From the NCBI GenBank assembly GCA_937888735.1, contig CALASN010000151.1:1-49175 (forward strand): DNA of 49,175 nucleotides. The letters run 5' to 3'. Positions 8,494 through 17,424 of this stretch are shown here, in pieces. The position numbers were made by a program, and so were the translations under genes. The notes under the pieces were generated by a model. It was not told the DNA's origin and did not search any database. It saw only the letters and a program-made list of their open reading frames with translations. Within the stretch, counting starts at the first letter, position 1, and each line of letters starts with the position of its first letter. The stretch comes from UBA5499 sp002426275 (GTDB lineage: Bacteria > Bacillota > DTU084).

Positions 8494-10308
8494 ATGCGAA
8501 AAGTTTGCCTTTTTTTGATGGCCCTAATTTTGGGCTGTTGTCAGATGGAAGCCCTGGAACCAGAGCTCAAAGAGTTGGGATGGCTGGATGACCAGGGCAG
8601 AGTTATCCAGGCAGATAAGGCTGTGACCAGAGACGAATTACAAAGACTATTGGAGCAGCTCGATACAATGCGGCAGCGAGAAGCATTCAAGCGGAAATTA
8701 CTGGAAACCACAGAGGATGTTTCAGCGCCGGAGACGCAGTCAAAAGAGCTAGAGAAAGAGTTAGCAGCTGAACAGCAGAAGCGGCTGGAGCTAGAAAGCC
8801 AGCTTTCAGCTGCAAAGCAAAAGGTTTCTCAAATTGGGCTATCCGTGCTCGCCTTTGGCGGTAGCTCGAAGGTCAAAGCAGCCTGGCTCAAGCTCGACGG
8901 CGGCACAGATGAAGCTGTAGATTTTGATGGCAGCCCGTTTGGTTATGATCCCATCGAATGGAATGGCGCTGTTCAGACCAGAGGCAGTGTAGCAAACGAA
9001 GCCTTTCGCTTGAAGATAACCGGCCGGCCGACGGAAGAACTGCGAATTGTTCAGGAATGGTATGGGCAAGGGATCTGGCCGTGGAGCGGCAGATTGTTCA
9101 AACCGGTGAATTTCTATGTGGATTTGCAGAAGAATTATCATTTGCGGGCGGGAAGTTTTTTTCTTCAGTTATCGCCGCTTTTATTGGCGACGCCTGAGCC
9201 TGACGGCTGGGAGACGAGTCCTTTTCTCTTGGAAAGAAAGGAACGTTGGGACAGTCCCGATGAAGTGCCGGGGCGCGCGCTAGAGGGAGTCCTCTGGGAG
9301 AATCAAACCGCTAAAGGCTTTTTTTCCGTACTCAAACAAAATGATACATATTTAGTGGGCGGTACGGTGAAGACGCCGCTTGCGGCAGGTTTGGACATTG
9401 ATTTTGGGACTGTGGAGATGATCCGCCGCGCGGAGCGACCTTTGGCGGGGTGGCCGGGCAATAAGGTCGTCAGCTGTACTCTCTCCTGGCAGCCCCGTGC
9501 CAGTCTCTCTTTGCTGGGCCAGTGGGCGGGAAGTTCATTTGACGATGGCTCTTTGCCTGAATTGGATTTTTTAACTGGCAAAGCGAGGTATGTTGAGCTG
9601 GCCATAGGCGATGAAAATCGAAAGTTAAAAGTTGAAAATTGGCGCGTTGATCCGGATTTTATCTCAATTGGAGCACAATCTCCATCCCAGACGTTGCTGA
9701 CGGTTCAGGATCCGCTGGATGCTTTGACTATCCAAGGCAATCCCCTGGAGGAGGCAGACTTAGAGCTTGCTCCTTTCGGAATTGCTTCCGCCAATCGTAT
9801 GGGCTCACGTTTGACTGTTCAGCTGCCTTTGGGCAACAATACGATTGCCTTTATGCTCTCCCGAGGAGCGCAGATTCGTCCCAGTTATGAAGAGCTCGAT
9901 CAAAGCGGAGCGATTCAGAGCATCCCGCAACAGTTAATTCATTATGGAGAAAGAAAAACGCGCTTCACGCTGGATGTTTCGAAAGTCATAAAGGGCGCGA
10001 CTTTAGAGCTGGCACTAGGCAGCGTTCGCACCAGCAGAGACGATGACGCGAACACAACTGTCAGTGAGCTCATAAAAAAGGATCAAGCCGTCTTTGAAGT
10101 GGGATTGAACGTCAATAGGCTGGCTGTAGGCTTTCGACAGGTGAAAGCTGAAGGATGTAATGAGCAGTTTGGCTTGCTTAAATTCAAACAGAACGTCGCT
10201 GCCGACTATGCCATGGAGTGGAAGTATCAGCTAGCGAGGAGAGTACGCTCTCCCCAGACTGAATTTTTCGGGCAACTGGGCACTTGTTCGCTAAACATAG
10301 ACTTTTAG
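8494..10308 (+). CDS. Putative outer-membrane barrel protein, second coiled-coil paralogue-like
   Basis: Exported protein of 604 residues with the same architecture as its upstream neighbour. It has a signal peptide (CLFLMALILGCC), a short N-terminal region (LGWLDDQGRVIQADKAVTRD), a coiled coil at about residues 62-112 (KELEKELAAEQQKRLELESQ), and then a long strand-rich region ending CSLNIDF with terminal phenylalanine. Pairs of tryptophans and aromatic girdle-like segments (WYGQGIWPWSG) are typical of barrels. The cysteine pair at the signal-peptide end (GCC) could be a lipobox, but the preceding residues are not a strong match. A porin-like role for oligosaccharide entry is inferred only from topology and from its position between the ABC permeases and the binding protein. 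Confidence 0.58.
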   Translation: MRKVCLFLMALILGCCQMEALEPELKELGWLDDQGRVIQADKAVTRDELQRLLEQLDTMRQREAFKRKLLETTEDVSAPETQSKELEKELAAEQQKRLELESQLSAAKQKVSQIGLSVLAFGGSSKVKAAWLKLDGGTDEAVDFDGSPFGYDPIEWNGAVQTRGSVANEAFRLKITGRPTEELRIVQEWYGQGIWPWSGRLFKPVNFYVDLQKNYHLRAGSFFLQLSPLLLATPEPDGWETSPFLLERKERWDSPDEVPGRALEGVLWENQTAKGFFSVLKQNDTYLVGGTVKTPLAAGLDIDFGTVEMIRRAERPLAGWPGNKVVSCTLSWQPRASLSLLGQWAGSSFDDGSLPELDFLTGKARYVELAIGDENRKLKVENWRVDPDFISIGAQSPSQTLLTVQDPLDALTIQGNPLEEADLELAPFGIASANRMGSRLTVQLPLGNNTIAFMLSRGAQIRPSYEELDQSGAIQSIPQQLIHYGERKTRFTLDVSKVIKGATLELALGSVRTSRDDDANTTVSELIKKDQAVFEVGLNVNRLAVGFRQVKAEGCNEQFGLLKFKQNVAADYAMEWKYQLARRVRSPQTEFFGQLGTCSLNIDF

Positions 10309-10327
10309 TAGGAAGGGGAGTTAGCGC

Positions 10328-11290
10328 ATGAAGAGAATCTTGAAATCACTTTTCTTATTGGCTGCAATCGCTCTTTGGACTTTGAGCACAGCTGCCGCGT
10401 CTTTGGTCATGCCCAATCCCTGTTTTACCGCTTCGGATCTTTCTCATTGGACAGTGGGAACCGGCTCTTCGCTGGAAAGAGACGCCACGAATTACTTTTC
10501 AGCACCTGCATCATTACGTGTGGCGGCGAATCCCGTGGGGGCATTTATTTTAGATTCTTATTTTTGTTTTCTGCCACCTGTAGGAGACAGCGCTCATCAG
10601 TTGCAGCTCAACGAGAAATATCATATTTCCCTGCGGGTTAAAATTAAGACTTTGGCGCCCACTCCTCCTGTTGCCCCTCGGCTTAGTTTGGATTTATGGA
10701 ACTATGATGACAAAGGCAATCTAGCTTGGGTGTCTGTGGCGCGCAGCGCTAAAACATACGATGTTACTAAGATGGATACTTGGCAGGAACTGACCATAGA
10801 TTATACGCCTGCATCGCAGCATGATATTTTCACTCTGCGTTTGCAGGCTGACTCCTCGGTGAAAAATTTTGAGCTCTGGATAGATGATTGCCTATTTTGG
10901 ACGGACGCAGATCCATATGCGGGCGAAGGCGCGATCTCCGGCAAGCTGCGCGATCAAGCGACCAATTTGCCCATGGGTGATGTGGATATAGAGTTGAGCG
11001 GACCAGCAGGCGCCTTTTCAACAAAAACGGATGAGGCCGGCGATTACGCATTTAATAATATTCCGGCCGGGGAATATGAGCTCAGCGCGAGCTTGGAAGC
11101 ATATAAATCTTTTGCGCAAGGGGTGGATTTACGGGGCTTTAATGAAGCAAAAGTAGTTGACATCGCTTTGGAACCGTGCGTGGCGACAAGTCCCCCGCTG
11201 TGCCTTGAGGATTTTGAATCGGGACTTGATAAAGTCAGCGTCGAGGCGGCCGCCAAGAACACGGAAGTAAACCCGGACAGTCAGGCGTAG
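10328..11290 (+). CDS. Secreted carbohydrate-binding modular protein, N-terminal part (frameshifted gene)
   Basis: First 320 residues of what should be one gene running to 13053. After a signal peptide (SLFLLAAIALWTLSTAAA) comes a jelly-roll carbohydrate-binding-like module (MPNPCFTASDLSHWTVGTG through FELWIDDCLFWTDADP, about residues 28-195). A carboxypeptidase-regulatory-like beta-sandwich follows (GAISGKLRDQATNLPMGDVD, DEAGDYAFNNIPAGEYEL, about 200-280), then the beginning of a second binding module (CLEDFES). The frame runs into a TAG at 11288-11290. The next frame continues without a gap in homology (see the entry at 11299), so a one-base indel near 11280 splits the gene. A paralogue at 15383 shares the first-module/regulatory-domain order. 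Extracellular or periplasmic binding of the island's glycan is the likely role. Confidence 0.75.
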   Translation: MKRILKSLFLLAAIALWTLSTAAASLVMPNPCFTASDLSHWTVGTGSSLERDATNYFSAPASLRVAANPVGAFILDSYFCFLPPVGDSAHQLQLNEKYHISLRVKIKTLAPTPPVAPRLSLDLWNYDDKGNLAWVSVARSAKTYDVTKMDTWQELTIDYTPASQHDIFTLRLQADSSVKNFELWIDDCLFWTDADPYAGEGAISGKLRDQATNLPMGDVDIELSGPAGAFSTKTDEAGDYAFNNIPAGEYELSASLEAYKSFAQGVDLRGFNEAKVVDIALEPCVATSPPLCLEDFESGLDKVSVEAAAKNTEVNPDSQA

Positions 11291-11298
11291 GGTCGGCT

Positions 11299-13053
11299 TT
11301 GAGCGTCACTTGCAGTATTGACGCCGAGAAAAACGCTCTGGCATTTAATATTAATACTCAAGGAGAAGTTAACTATCAGAATTACGACCAAGTGACTTTT
11401 TTTGCCAGAGGGGAGAAGAACACAACAGATGTTGAGGTTCTCTTCATACAGGACGACGGCCGCATATACAAAAAAAATTTGAAGCTTTCCACGGTTTGGA
11501 GAGAATGTGTCATGTCGGTGCGCGATATAGTGCCGCACGGCAGCACTCCGGCAAATACCTATCTTGATTTTTCAAAACTCAAACGGATTCGTTTTTGTTT
11601 TTGGGAGAGTTTAGTTGGGCAAGGTGAGCAGGGGATTTACCTTGACGACATTTATGTGAGCGATACGAAAACCGTGGGCATTGAAGGCGCCGTGCTGGAT
11701 GGCGCTGATCCTGTTCAGCGTGGTCTGGCCGGCGCAATCGTCAGATTTTACCAAGGAGAACAGCTTGCTGCTCGCGCTCAGACTCAGCAAAACGGAAGTT
11801 TCAGCTTCAGCGGCTATGAAGCCGGCGACTATACATTGAAGGTAGAGAAAGAAGGGTATCAAGCCTTCAGCGAAACGTTCCAGCTGGGAAGCGGGATCCT
11901 TGCCAAGCAAATTATTCTCAGGCCCAAAGCGATCAGCATCGCGCTTTCAGTTCAGGATCAAACAGGGGCGGTTGCAGATGCAATTGTAGACATAAACGGC
12001 AAGGTGGCCGGCAAAAGCGATGAAAATGGCCAGCTTTTAATCAAGGAAGGTTTAGCTCCGGGCAGTTTTCCGCTTACCGTTCGAAAAAAGGGATACTATG
12101 CCGAGGGAGATTCCATCGAATTGGCTTGGGGCGCACAAGTTGAGAAAACCGTCACTTTAACGGTTAACGCTGATGATACCCCGCCAGGTGAGCCAACGAC
12201 ATTTGCGGCTGACGTAGAGAGCTTACCCGGCCGAATAGCGCTGTCCTGGCAGGGACCGGAAGGGGAACAGCCGGGCGGTTATGCGGTTTATCGGGTAATC
12301 GGTAATGATTCCCCGGTACTCGAAACCTTGCCAAGATTGATCGTGAATGCGCAAACTCTATCCTGGGTCGATGAAGAGGTTATTGGGGAAATGGAGTATA
12401 CGTATTATCTGGTGGCGCTCGATGAGGCGAATAACGCATCGCAGCCGGTGCAGCTAAAGGCCACGCCTACCCCCACAGGCAGCCTTATTGTATGCCTGCG
12501 CACAGCGGAAGGGTCGCTCATAGCCGGGAAAGTGATAATTGACGACAAAGAGTATGAAGTAAGCGACAACGGGAAGCTCCTCGTCAAATATATTCCCGCG
12601 GGCACCAAACTGGTACAGGGGCAGGTTTCGGGGCTGGAGGAAGTGAGCATGAACGTATGGGTGCAAAATAATGTTCAGCGAGAAGTTGTGCTCACTTTTC
12701 ATCAGCTTGACACCAGCCGTTTGCTTGGCATTTCCGGGGTAGTGATTACGCCTTTACCATTTCGGCCTTCACGCGGCGGCGATCAGGAACTGCTGATCTC
12801 GTTCGTGCTGGATCAGTCCATAACTTATGAGATCGAGGTCAGCGCTCTGCTCTACGACATGAAAGGCCGGCTTGTGAAGATAGTAGCCGATAAAGCGCTG
12901 CTTACTCCGGGCGGCAACGTTTTGCGTTGGGACGGGACGGATCAGAAGCGCAGAATAGTCAATAACGGACCCTATATTCTGCGGCTGGTGGCGAAAGGAA
13001 AAGCTACCGCCCGCACGGCTAGTTTCAATAAAATGATTTTCGTCTTGAAATAA
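11299..13053 (+). CDS. Secreted carbohydrate-binding modular protein, C-terminal part (frameshifted gene)
   Basis: Continuation of the gene starting at 10328 after a frameshift near 11281; it has no convincing ribosome binding site or signal peptide of its own. Domains in order: the rest of a binding module (YDQVTFFARGEKNTTDVEVL, IRFCFWESLVG, IYLDDIYVSD) that closely resembles the N-terminal module of the hydrolase at 17425 (LLHFWARGTDATAKVEVML, IRFCFWRGFVP); two carboxypeptidase-regulatory-like sandwiches (GSFSFSGYEAGDYTLKVEKE; GQLLIKEGLAPGSFPLTV); a fibronectin-III-like domain (IALSWQGPEG, YAVYRV, YTYYLVALDEANN); and a FlgD-Ig-like end (DMKGRLVKIV, LRWDGTDQ, GPYILRLVAKG). The end matches the paralogue at 15383. 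Whether a full-length product is made in vivo depends on whether the indel is real. Confidence 0.72.
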   Translation: MSVTCSIDAEKNALAFNINTQGEVNYQNYDQVTFFARGEKNTTDVEVLFIQDDGRIYKKNLKLSTVWRECVMSVRDIVPHGSTPANTYLDFSKLKRIRFCFWESLVGQGEQGIYLDDIYVSDTKTVGIEGAVLDGADPVQRGLAGAIVRFYQGEQLAARAQTQQNGSFSFSGYEAGDYTLKVEKEGYQAFSETFQLGSGILAKQIILRPKAISIALSVQDQTGAVADAIVDINGKVAGKSDENGQLLIKEGLAPGSFPLTVRKKGYYAEGDSIELAWGAQVEKTVTLTVNADDTPPGEPTTFAADVESLPGRIALSWQGPEGEQPGGYAVYRVIGNDSPVLETLPRLIVNAQTLSWVDEEVIGEMEYTYYLVALDEANNASQPVQLKATPTPTGSLIVCLRTAEGSLIAGKVIIDDKEYEVSDNGKLLVKYIPAGTKLVQGQVSGLEEVSMNVWVQNNVQREVVLTFHQLDTSRLLGISGVVITPLPFRPSRGGDQELLISFVLDQSITYEIEVSALLYDMKGRLVKIVADKALLTPGGNVLRWDGTDQKRRIVNNGPYILRLVAKGKATARTASFNKMIFVLK

Positions 13054-13071
13054 ATTCGAGGGAGGTCTGGA

Positions 13072-14355
13072 GTGATGAAACGAAATTTGTTTGTCTGCGC
13101 GGCCGTTTTCTGCGTCATAATTGTCTGTCTGTCCGGTTGCGGCAGACCCGCCGGGGAGCAGAGCTCGCAAGGGGAAAGCACAACGCTAAATTTCATGAGC
13201 TGGGGCGACGCTAATGAGATCCAGATCATGAAGTCGCTTTTGGCTGAATTTGAGAAGAAGAATCCTGACATCAAAGTTAAGTACGAAGCAAATCCGGGTA
13301 ATTACCGCCAGAAGCTGCAAACTCTTTTTGCCTCTGGGACAGCTCCCGATGTTTTCTACATGAGTATTGAAGATTACCCGATCTACGCCCAGAAGAATGT
13401 TTTAGCAGATTTGGCTCCTTATCTCAAAAAAAGTAAAGTCGTGCAGGCCGATGATTTTTTTTCGGAACTGCTTGATTTTTACCGCCAAGGCGAGCAAATT
13501 CTCGCCTTGCCAAAGGATTTTTCACCCTGGGTTCTCTATTACAATAAACAGCTTTTCCAAGAGGCCGGAGAGGAGTATCCCACTGAAAATTGGGGGTGGG
13601 AAGAGTTTTTAAACGCCGCGCGCAAGCTGACGAAAGGTAACCAGCAGTGGGGAACAGCCTTGGCTTGGGCGCCTTATCTCTGGCCGGCAATCATTTGGCA
13701 AAACGGCGGGGAAGTATTGAATTCCAGCGGCGATCGCTGTCTTGTAGACAGCCCGGAGGCGCTTGAGGCAATTCGTTGGTATGCAAATCTGTATCTGAAA
13801 GAAAAAGTGGTGCCTTCGCCGCTCACAGGCGCTCAAGCTGATTCTCAGCAATTATTTATGCTGGGTAAGATCGGAATGTATCCTGGCACTGCCTGGAACA
13901 GAATTGGCTTCAGAAACATTAAAGATTTTGAATGGAGTTTTGCTCCTCTGCCGAAAGGAAAAAAACGCGCCAGCGTTTTTTCAAACACGGGCTATTGCAT
14001 GAGCAAGACTTCAAAAAAGGCTGAAGCTGCGTGGAAGTTAATCGAGTTTTTAGCCGGACCGCAAGGGCAATTGCTGAATGGAAAAGCAGGCACTGCTTAT
14101 CCGGCTTTACGCTCTGTGGCCGTGGAACAGGAGATAATCGCTCCTACAGCCTATCCCAATGAACCTAATGAAATATTTGCCAATAGCCTTTCCTATTGTC
14201 GACCGCTTCCCCAGATCTCCGGCTATCCGGAAATGTTTAGCGATGCGTCAGAAGCGTTGGAGCGCATCTGGAATAAGGTGGAAACGCCTGAAGAGGCCAT
14301 GCGTAAGCTGGCAAATCATTTGAATGCGCAATTGGGAAAGTTAGGGAAGAGGTGA
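13072..14355 (+). CDS. Sugar ABC transporter substrate-binding lipoprotein
   Basis: Extracytoplasmic solute-binding protein (family 1, MalE-like), 427 residues. A lipoprotein signal peptide ends in the lipobox LSGC (Cys at residue 22-23). The N-terminal lobe shows LNFMSWGDANEIQIMKSLLA, LLAEFEKKNPDIKVKYE and GTAPDVFYM; the hinge region shows GKIGMYPGTAW. These are hallmarks of CUT1 binding proteins. GGGAGG (13060-13065) serves either the GTG at 13072 or the ATG at 13075; the two differ by one residue. It is the only binding protein on the island and therefore the likely partner of the permeases at 2766 and 3687, although it lies far away and among the secreted binding proteins. Such a dispersed order is unusual for CUT1 operons. 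Confidence 0.92.
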   Translation: MMKRNLFVCAAVFCVIIVCLSGCGRPAGEQSSQGESTTLNFMSWGDANEIQIMKSLLAEFEKKNPDIKVKYEANPGNYRQKLQTLFASGTAPDVFYMSIEDYPIYAQKNVLADLAPYLKKSKVVQADDFFSELLDFYRQGEQILALPKDFSPWVLYYNKQLFQEAGEEYPTENWGWEEFLNAARKLTKGNQQWGTALAWAPYLWPAIIWQNGGEVLNSSGDRCLVDSPEALEAIRWYANLYLKEKVVPSPLTGAQADSQQLFMLGKIGMYPGTAWNRIGFRNIKDFEWSFAPLPKGKKRASVFSNTGYCMSKTSKKAEAAWKLIEFLAGPQGQLLNGKAGTAYPALRSVAVEQEIIAPTAYPNEPNEIFANSLSYCRPLPQISGYPEMFSDASEALERIWNKVETPEEAMRKLANHLNAQLGKLGKR

Positions 14356-14365
14356 AAAACTACAG

Positions 14366-15367
14366 ATGAAAAACGCGTGTTTTTTATTGCTCTTGGCGCT
14401 TCAGATTACTTGCGTCCAGGCAAAGGAGATTTTCTGTGAAGATTGGAGCAACATGCAGCGTTGGGTTGCCCCGGCTCATGTGGCGGTGAAGCTTAAACAG
14501 CCGTCCGAGACGGCTGACTTGGCGCTCCGGCTGAGCGTGGCCCCTTGCCCTGGCGTCGTAGGGAAGCCGGTTTTGCAGAGCTTTCGTACCTTTGCCGTTG
14601 TGCCGGGTAGGACATATAGCTTATCATTTGAGATTGGCTCGCGTGAGCTAACGGCAAACGGCGCCAAGTTTGATTTGAGAATCGAATTCACCGATGAGCA
14701 AGGGAAGGCTGTTGCTGCGCCAAACGGCTCTGCTTTAACCAGCCGTGCGTCCGGCGAGTGGACGCTTTTGGAGCGTGCCTGGACAGCGCCTGCAGGGGCG
14801 TCTGAAGCCCGTCTGCTGCTAAACTTAGTTGCGCCGCAGCCGACAACGGTCTGGACGTTTTGGCTCAATAGCTGCAGCTTCTCCGATGATCTCAAAGACG
14901 AGGCGGTATATGCCTGGGATTTTGCAGACGCCACAGATGACTGGCAGGGAATCGAAGGCATGACGGCGCTGAGAACAAGCGAAGGAAATAAGACGCCGGG
15001 GAGCTTGATGGTTGCAGGAACACACCAGGGAGGAGCCGCATATTTAATCAGCAAACCAATTTTACTTGAAAAGGGTAAAACATATCGGCTGGACGGTTAT
15101 TTGCAGTTAAAAGCAATTTCCAATTCTCAATATCGTCCTTTCATCCAAGTGGCAGATTATGGGACGGGAGGCAACTGGCTGCGGGCAAAAAATACTGCCC
15201 CGTACGATAATGGTAAGCTTGGCAGTTGGCAGCGCTTTAGCTGTGAATTTACTCCGGGCGCCGATGCCGAGTCAGTTCGCATCTTGTTGCACACAGGCGC
15301 GCCAGGGCAAGAATCTTTAGATGCTTGTTTATTACTCGACGATCTCAGAATTATTTTGGTTAAGTGA
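14366..15367 (+). CDS. Secreted protein with two carbohydrate-binding-like modules
   Basis: Exported 333-residue protein: signal peptide (CFLLLLALQITCVQA), then two jelly-roll modules of the CBM4/9 kind. The first is at about residues 22-175 (FCEDWSNMQRW to FWLNSCSF, with PGRTYSLSFEIGSRE). The second is at about 180-333 (YAWDFADATDDWQGIEGMTA to LLLDDLRIILVK, with KGKTYRLDGYLQLKA). The phrase WQGIEGM recurs in the protein encoded immediately downstream (SGAWQGIEGMSA), so these modules share ancestry. No catalytic domain is visible. It starts 10 bases after the binding-lipoprotein gene. The likely role is to hold the target polysaccharide at the cell surface or in the periplasm for the hydrolase at 17425. 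Confidence 0.7.
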   Translation: MKNACFLLLLALQITCVQAKEIFCEDWSNMQRWVAPAHVAVKLKQPSETADLALRLSVAPCPGVVGKPVLQSFRTFAVVPGRTYSLSFEIGSRELTANGAKFDLRIEFTDEQGKAVAAPNGSALTSRASGEWTLLERAWTAPAGASEARLLLNLVAPQPTTVWTFWLNSCSFSDDLKDEAVYAWDFADATDDWQGIEGMTALRTSEGNKTPGSLMVAGTHQGGAAYLISKPILLEKGKTYRLDGYLQLKAISNSQYRPFIQVADYGTGGNWLRAKNTAPYDNGKLGSWQRFSCEFTPGADAESVRILLHTGAPGQESLDACLLLDDLRIILVK

Positions 15368-15382
15368 GTTGTCTGGAGGCGA

Positions 15383-17377
15383 ATGACAGTGAAAAACTGT
15401 GTGCTGGGGACATTTCTCAGCCTCATAGTCTTTAGTTCTTGCCCGGTTTTTGCCGCCAGCGTCTATTTTCCCAATCCTGGGTTCAATGACGGCTCTGGCG
15501 CTTGGCAGGGAATTGAAGGCATGAGCGCCAATTGGCAGGGGCAAACAGTCAGAACAAAGCCGGGAGCGCTGCGTATTTCCGGAATTCATGGGGCGGGAAC
15601 TGGAAAAATGGGTTACGCTCGGTCTCCGGTTTTGGGGAGTTCGTTGACAGTCGGGGAAAAATATTATCTGAGCGTTTGGATGAAAGTGACAAAACTAGCG
15701 GCGGTGGACAGCGAAGGGATTGCCACCGGCCAAGCAGTTCCCGCGCCTTTTGTTTCATTGGAATACTGGAACCAGGGCACATGGCTTACAGCTGATGGGG
15801 GACCAATGTATGATTTGCGCAGAATAGGCGAGTGGCAGCAACTTTGTTGTGAGTTTACTCCCACTAACCCGCATGACTCCATTTCATTGCTACTGCGAAA
15901 CAATAAAGACTCGGTAAGTTGGGATCTGAATTTGGATGCGGAAATTTTCCTTGACGATATTTACCTGTGGAGCGATGGTGATCCGGACGGCGGCTATGGA
16001 CAGATCGACGGAATGATACAGGATGCGGAAACCGCTTTGCCCTTGCCTGCTGAAGCTGTTCTGCTGAAGGATGGACAGCAGGTGGGAAAGACAAACTGCA
16101 ATCAAGAAGGATTATTTGTGTTTCCGGCCCTCTCGCCTGGAAATTACCTGCTGCAGCTTTCATGTTTAGGTTATCTCCCTAGTTCCTCCGAGCTAGCAGT
16201 CCCCGGCAGGGGGACTATTCTGACGCCGTCATTTTCACTGACGCCGGTTAAGTATGAGCTGAAAGGGCAAGCCCTTGATCAAAATGGGCAGGGGCTAGCG
16301 AACGCGCTTGTGGCGGTAGGCGGTCTTGTCAAGACGCGCACTCAGCAGGATGGCTCATTCAGACTGACAGATTTGAGGTACGGCGCGCAGCAAGTGACGG
16401 TCAGGTTAGCGGGCTACCTTACGGCAGTGAAAGAGATAAATTGTTCGGAAGAACTTCTCATTGTGGAAAGCTTCGTCCTGCAAAGCTCGCCGGAGCAGCA
16501 AGTAAGTGCGCCCAGGAATCTCCAGGCGACCGCACCGCGGGTTGGCGAAGCTGTTTTAACTTGGCTCTGTCCTTTAGATGATGAAGGGCAAGAGCTGAGC
16601 GATGTTGATTATCTCATTTACCGCGCGGCTTCCGGCGAGAAATTCGTAGCCTATGCAACCTTGGCAGGGAAGACTAATCTCGTGACGTGGTCCGACAAAA
16701 AAGTAGTTCCCGGCGGGAGCTACACGTATTCGGTAGTGGCGCTGGGAAGAACGAATAAAGAATCGGCCGGCATTTCCGCCTCGGTTAAAATTTTAGGTTT
16801 CAGCATTGTGAAGGGCATGGTGCGCGATCAATACGGAGCGCCAGTTGCAGGCGCGGTTGTTCGTGTTGATTCGGACAGTCGAGTGACGGGCGCCGACGGC
16901 AGCTTTTGTTTCCAAGAGGTATTGGGAGGCAGTCGCCTGATCAGCGCCGAGCGGACCGGTGTGGGAGCACAAGAGAAAGAGATCCTGATCTGGGATTATT
17001 CGCGGCCGCTGATTGTCAATTTTACCTTAGGAGCTCCGGATCAGACGGTGGAAGTTGGAATCAGCGCTTTAGAAGCTGCGCCGCTGCCATTTCGGCCTCA
17101 AAAGAACGCCCGGCAGCTCCGGGTTTATTATCTGCTCGACGGTCCCGCTGGCAGCGCTTTTGAGGTTACAGGAGAGATTCATAATTTGGCGGGAAGGCTT
17201 GTCTGGAAAAGCCAGCCGCAAGCTCAAGCAACTGGTCAGCAATATCTTGACTGGGAGGGAAGAGATCTTAAGGGCAGCTTGGCGGCAAGCGGCCCCTATT
17301 TGGTAACAATAATTGCCAAAGATCAAGCCACACGCTCTGAAGTGAGAAAAACGAAGGCGATCATGATTTTACGATAG
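15383..17377 (+). CDS. Secreted multidomain carbohydrate-binding protein with FlgD-Ig-like C-terminus
   Basis: Exported 664-residue protein. After a signal peptide (LGTFLSLIVFSSCPVFAA) the order is: binding module (about 25-195, ending EIFLDDIYLWSDGDP), carboxypeptidase-regulatory-like repeats (GLFVFPALSPGNYLLQLS; LVKTRTQQDGSFRLTDLRYG), a fibronectin-III-like domain (AVLTWLCPLDDE, DYLIYRAA, YTYSVVALGR), another regulatory-like repeat (VRVDSDSRVTGADGSFCF), and a FlgD-Ig-like tail (LAGRLVWKS, YLDWEGRDLKG, GPYLVTIIAKD). It has the same overall plan as the frameshifted gene at 10328-13053 and serves as the template showing that gene should be continuous. GGAGG lies upstream at about 15374-15378. 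The role as a surface glycan-binding scaffold is inferred from the domains. Confidence 0.72.
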   Translation: MTVKNCVLGTFLSLIVFSSCPVFAASVYFPNPGFNDGSGAWQGIEGMSANWQGQTVRTKPGALRISGIHGAGTGKMGYARSPVLGSSLTVGEKYYLSVWMKVTKLAAVDSEGIATGQAVPAPFVSLEYWNQGTWLTADGGPMYDLRRIGEWQQLCCEFTPTNPHDSISLLLRNNKDSVSWDLNLDAEIFLDDIYLWSDGDPDGGYGQIDGMIQDAETALPLPAEAVLLKDGQQVGKTNCNQEGLFVFPALSPGNYLLQLSCLGYLPSSSELAVPGRGTILTPSFSLTPVKYELKGQALDQNGQGLANALVAVGGLVKTRTQQDGSFRLTDLRYGAQQVTVRLAGYLTAVKEINCSEELLIVESFVLQSSPEQQVSAPRNLQATAPRVGEAVLTWLCPLDDEGQELSDVDYLIYRAASGEKFVAYATLAGKTNLVTWSDKKVVPGGSYTYSVVALGRTNKESAGISASVKILGFSIVKGMVRDQYGAPVAGAVVRVDSDSRVTGADGSFCFQEVLGGSRLISAERTGVGAQEKEILIWDYSRPLIVNFTLGAPDQTVEVGISALEAAPLPFRPQKNARQLRVYYLLDGPAGSAFEVTGEIHNLAGRLVWKSQPQAQATGQQYLDWEGRDLKGSLAASGPYLVTIIAKDQATRSEVRKTKAIMILR

Positions 17378-17424
17378 CCAGGCAACGAGCATCGTTGCGG
17401 CTCTGAAATGGAGGGACGATTGAC

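Noticed and set aside
11270..11300. Programmed -1 frameshifting in the binding-protein gene
   Set aside because: No X-XXY-YYZ slippery heptamer and no obvious downstream stem at the site. A plain one-base indel explains it better.
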